A stretch of DNA of 22,248 bases, taken from positions 1 through 22,248 of the forward strand of contig CAAFXS010000102.1 of NCBI GenBank assembly GCA_900767025.1, given 5' to 3'. A program made the position numbers and the translations under genes. This DNA is from Clostridia bacterium. GTDB lineage: Bacteria > Bacillota > Clostridia > Oscillospirales > Acutalibacteraceae. Numbering within the stretch: the stretch's first letter is position 1; the number at the start of each line of letters is the position of its first letter. This document shows positions 21,952 to 22,248 of the stretch, one piece after another. The notes under the pieces are model-generated. The model searched no databases. It saw only the letters and a program-made list of their open reading frames with translations, and was not told the DNA's origin.

Positions 21952-22248
21952 TTACTTTAATGTTACAACAGATTTAGCGGAGCTCCAGGAGCTGTAAAAA
22001 TATTTACCGCCTATGTTTTTATAGGTGCGAATTCTTACATAATACCTTGCGTTTCCTGCTCTGCCTGTAAGGGTTTTGCTTGTGGCAGTTGAAGGACCGC
22101 CGTAAACTGTTGCGGCGTTGGAGAAATCCTTTTTGGTTGCATACTGGATTTGATAGCCTGTTGTCTGGCTTGTTTGCTTATTCCACTTAACCGTAAAGCC
22201 CTTGCTCCTTGCGGTAACGCTTGAAAGGGTTGTTGGCTTTGGATTGAT
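21952..22248 (-). CDS. Fn3-domain protein, C-terminal 98 residues (enters from right edge)
   Basis: The frame is open from the window edge to TAA at 21954-21952. It encodes almost exactly one fibronectin type III domain: PTTLSSVTARSKGFTVKW, then GYQIQYATKKDFSNA, then YYVRIRTYK and YSSWSSAKSVVTLK, ending at the last strand. This GYQIQYAT/YYVRIRTY style is common at the C-termini of secreted proteins of gut Clostridia. No LPXTG motif, membrane anchor or dockerin follows. Its first 53 bases are identical to the left end of the window and in the same frame as the surface-protein gene there. It is either the end of that gene (if the ends are truly joined) or of a close paralog. Confidence 0.88.
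   Translation of the reverse strand: MNPKPTTLSSVTARSKGFTVKWNKQTSQTTGYQIQYATKKDFSNAATVYGGPSTATSKTLTGRAGNARYYVRIRTYKNIGGKYFYSSWSSAKSVVTLK
22196..22248. repeat. 53-bp direct terminal repeat, right copy
   Basis: Identical to bases 1-53 and in the same reading frame of an Fn3 domain. Confidence 0.97.

Noticed and set aside
1..22248. A genuine 22-kb circular plasmid or phage
   Set aside because: There is no replication, partition, mobilisation, capsid or integrase gene, and the content is single-copy chromosomal housekeeping. The terminal overlap lies within a repeat-prone Fn3 gene.

Overview
The window looks like chromosomal DNA from a gut-type, low-to-moderate GC Firmicute (class Clostridia, most likely Oscillospirales/Ruminococcaceae). 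The evidence is gene order (rimP-nusA-rnpM-ylxQ-infB-rbfA-nrnA-truB-ribF; rpsF-ssb-rpsR; hrcA-grpE-dnaK-dnaJ under a perfect CIRCE operator), strong AGGAGG-type ribosome binding sites, SigA-like promoters, intergenic palindromic repeats of a style common in that group, and large Ig-like/Fn3 secreted proteins. The taxon is inferred, not proven.

Layout, left to right. (1) 1-2219, minus: the N-terminal ~739 residues of a secreted, multi-domain Ig-like protein running off the left edge. (2) 2312-2479, plus: a 55-residue ribbon-helix-helix regulator divergent from it. (3) 2515-5718, minus: a hexuronate operon, uxaC-kdgK-kdgA, turning uronate and 2-keto-3-deoxygluconate into pyruvate and glyceraldehyde 3-phosphate. 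(4) 5862-7405, plus: a two-gene unit, an AIM24-family protein and an unrecognised seven-helix membrane protein. (5) 7449-12407, minus: the HrcA-regulated heat-shock operon, with a 340-bp repeat-filled gap between dnaK and dnaJ. (6) 12547-13645, minus: rpsF-ssb-rpsR from a consensus promoter. (7) 13665-21944, minus: the rimP-nusA-infB transcription/translation operon, ending in ribF and a HAD phosphatase. (8) 21952-22248, minus: the C-terminal 98 residues of an Fn3 protein entering from the right edge.

Most of the window is ordinary housekeeping sequence and I do not see a new defence, mobile or biosynthetic system. The most notable structural point is that the first 53 and last 53 bases are identical. 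Joining the ends across this overlap gives one uninterrupted 820-residue Fn3/Ig-like protein. The sequence would therefore pass a circularity test although it carries single-copy essential genes; an assembly collapse, two paralogous surface-protein genes, or a tandem duplication are all more likely than a real 22-kb replicon. The second point is the dnaK-dnaJ gap, which holds two stacked palindromic elements, one folding into a multi-branched structure with terminator-like hairpins.
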